Part shown: positions 63,162 through 64,000 of the stretch, one piece after another
How the letters are laid out: each line of letters opens with the position of its first letter
Position numbering within the stretch: the first letter of the stretch is position 1
DNA from: Phylloscopus collybita
Lineage: Eukaryota > Chordata > Aves > Passeriformes > Phylloscopidae
DNA: 64,000 nucleotides
Assembly (NCBI GenBank): GCA_027886175.1
Contig: JAJNNQ010000129.1
Coordinates: 4,774,001-4,838,000 of the forward strand
Direction of reading: 5' to 3'
Notes under the pieces: model-generated
Seen by the model: the letters and a program-made list of their open reading frames with translations, nothing else
Database searches by the model: none
Told to the model about the DNA's origin: nothing
Made by a program: the position numbers and the translations under genes

Positions 63162-63221
63162 ACGCAAAGTTAATTGTGTGAGGGCGTGTGTACAAAGGGT
63201 CAGTATACACAAGAGGATGAC

Positions 63222-63560
63222 TGTTGTCTGGGTTTTTGCTGTTCTCCTCTGTCTCTTTAAGAAGTTTTTCTAAAGTTCTATTTTAGCCTTCTGTGTTTAC
63301 CTTCTGCAATGGAGTCAGATAGATTTTACATAAACAACTTTTCTTGTTATTGTAACCATCTAACCATGTTTACATTCTGCTCATAAGGAGGAGACTATTG
63401 ACGGACTGTTGGATTGCCCAGTGTGGTTGAAGAGGAAGATTTTCTTCCTCCAATCCATGGTCACTGCTGGAATTCGATAAATGTTGAAGTTTGTAAATAA
63501 ACCACCTCTTTTCTACCTTAGACATGGTGTGGGTGTCATTTCTTTGTGTCGTGTGCGACA
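63222..63560 (+). mobile_element. Solo LTR, family D copy 2 (TSD GATGAC)
   Basis: The 339-bp element starts TGTTGTCTGGGTTTTTGC and ends TTTGTGTCGTGTGCGACA. GATGAC occurs immediately before it (63216-63221) and immediately after it (63561-63566), a perfect six-base target-site duplication. A polyadenylation signal AATAAA lies at 63499-63504 in 'TTGTAAATAAACC'. It is related by eye to the LTR at 45878-46175. No internal proviral sequence is attached. Confidence 0.92.
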
Positions 63561-64000
63561 GATGACTGTCCCTTGCTACGAGCCTTGAGTACTGATGTCC
63601 TTCATAGGAATGGTGTGGGAGGGAAGAGCCATCACTCAAGCTCATCCCTCTGCAGATCCTTTAAACTGTGCCCCTGATCCCTCCTACATACTTTAACTGT
63701 CCACCAGGATTTCCACAGAGCCTCTCCACACCCCTCCTTGGCCTCCTCTCAGCCAGGCTCCCCAGCTCTTGCAGGGCTGGCTAGTGTTGCTGCCCTGGTC
63801 TAGCTGTGTAGAGCAGCAATAGATCCTTGTCAGCAGAGAGAGAAGGGCAAAGACGTTCCCACCAGCAGGAGCCACTAACTACCTGTTCTTTGATGGAGAA
63901 GCAGAACACTGGAAACATTGCCATATATGGAGTACGCTACCAAACCATCATAACCCAGCGTTCAGTGGGTTGCCTTAAGGGATTGCCTTTTTAGCATATT
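63561..64000. other. Unannotated end of window
   Basis: After the duplicated GATGAC no gene or further element is recognised. Confidence 0.5.

Overview
This is a eukaryotic window and almost certainly a bird. It holds a long 5'-truncated CR1 LINE (about 39650-43025) with avian-type ORF1 esterase and ORF2 endonuclease/reverse transcriptase, two more CR1 3' ends, and a dense set of endogenous retrovirus (ERV) long terminal repeats (LTRs). Several LTRs resemble families I remember from songbirds (zebra-finch-type LTRs), so a passerine is my best guess. That last step is from memory, not from a search. Bacterial features (operons, ribosome binding sites, CRISPR) are absent, and most open frames in the window are chance.

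Layout. 1-3.6 kb: unique AT-rich DNA with a minus-strand CR1 3' end (790-1005). 3.8-7.1 kb: a CpG-rich block, an LTR/leader remnant, and a decayed plus-strand ERV gag gene (matrix, acidic linker, capsid) with no recognisable pol or env. 9.8-13.7 kb: two solo LTRs of one family, each with its own perfect 6-bp target-site duplication, and a different LTR fragment between them. 23.0 and 30.6 kb: an inverted pair of about 710-bp LTRs. 26.6-28.2 kb: two further LTR-like elements. 39.6-43.0 kb: the CR1. 45.9 kb and 62.5-63.6 kb: three more LTRs, one with a perfect 6-bp duplication.

Host genes. No complete gene is visible. On the minus strand I see candidate exons with matching splice sites and compatible phases. 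The best are a possible 3'-terminal exon at 51960-52421 with an upstream exon at 52779-53101, and smaller candidates at 54148-54216 and beyond. Separate minus-strand candidates lie at 30487-30611 and 33900-33947. I do not recognise the encoded protein or proteins. The rest reads as intron or intergenic DNA with simple repeats, including a 50-nt poly(A) tract at 20210-20259 and an A31(TA)22 tract at 25068-25142.

I found no obvious undescribed molecular system. The most checkable items are the candidate minus-strand gene, the LTR sitting 33 bp from a candidate splice acceptor, and the independent solo-LTR insertions dated by their flanking duplications.
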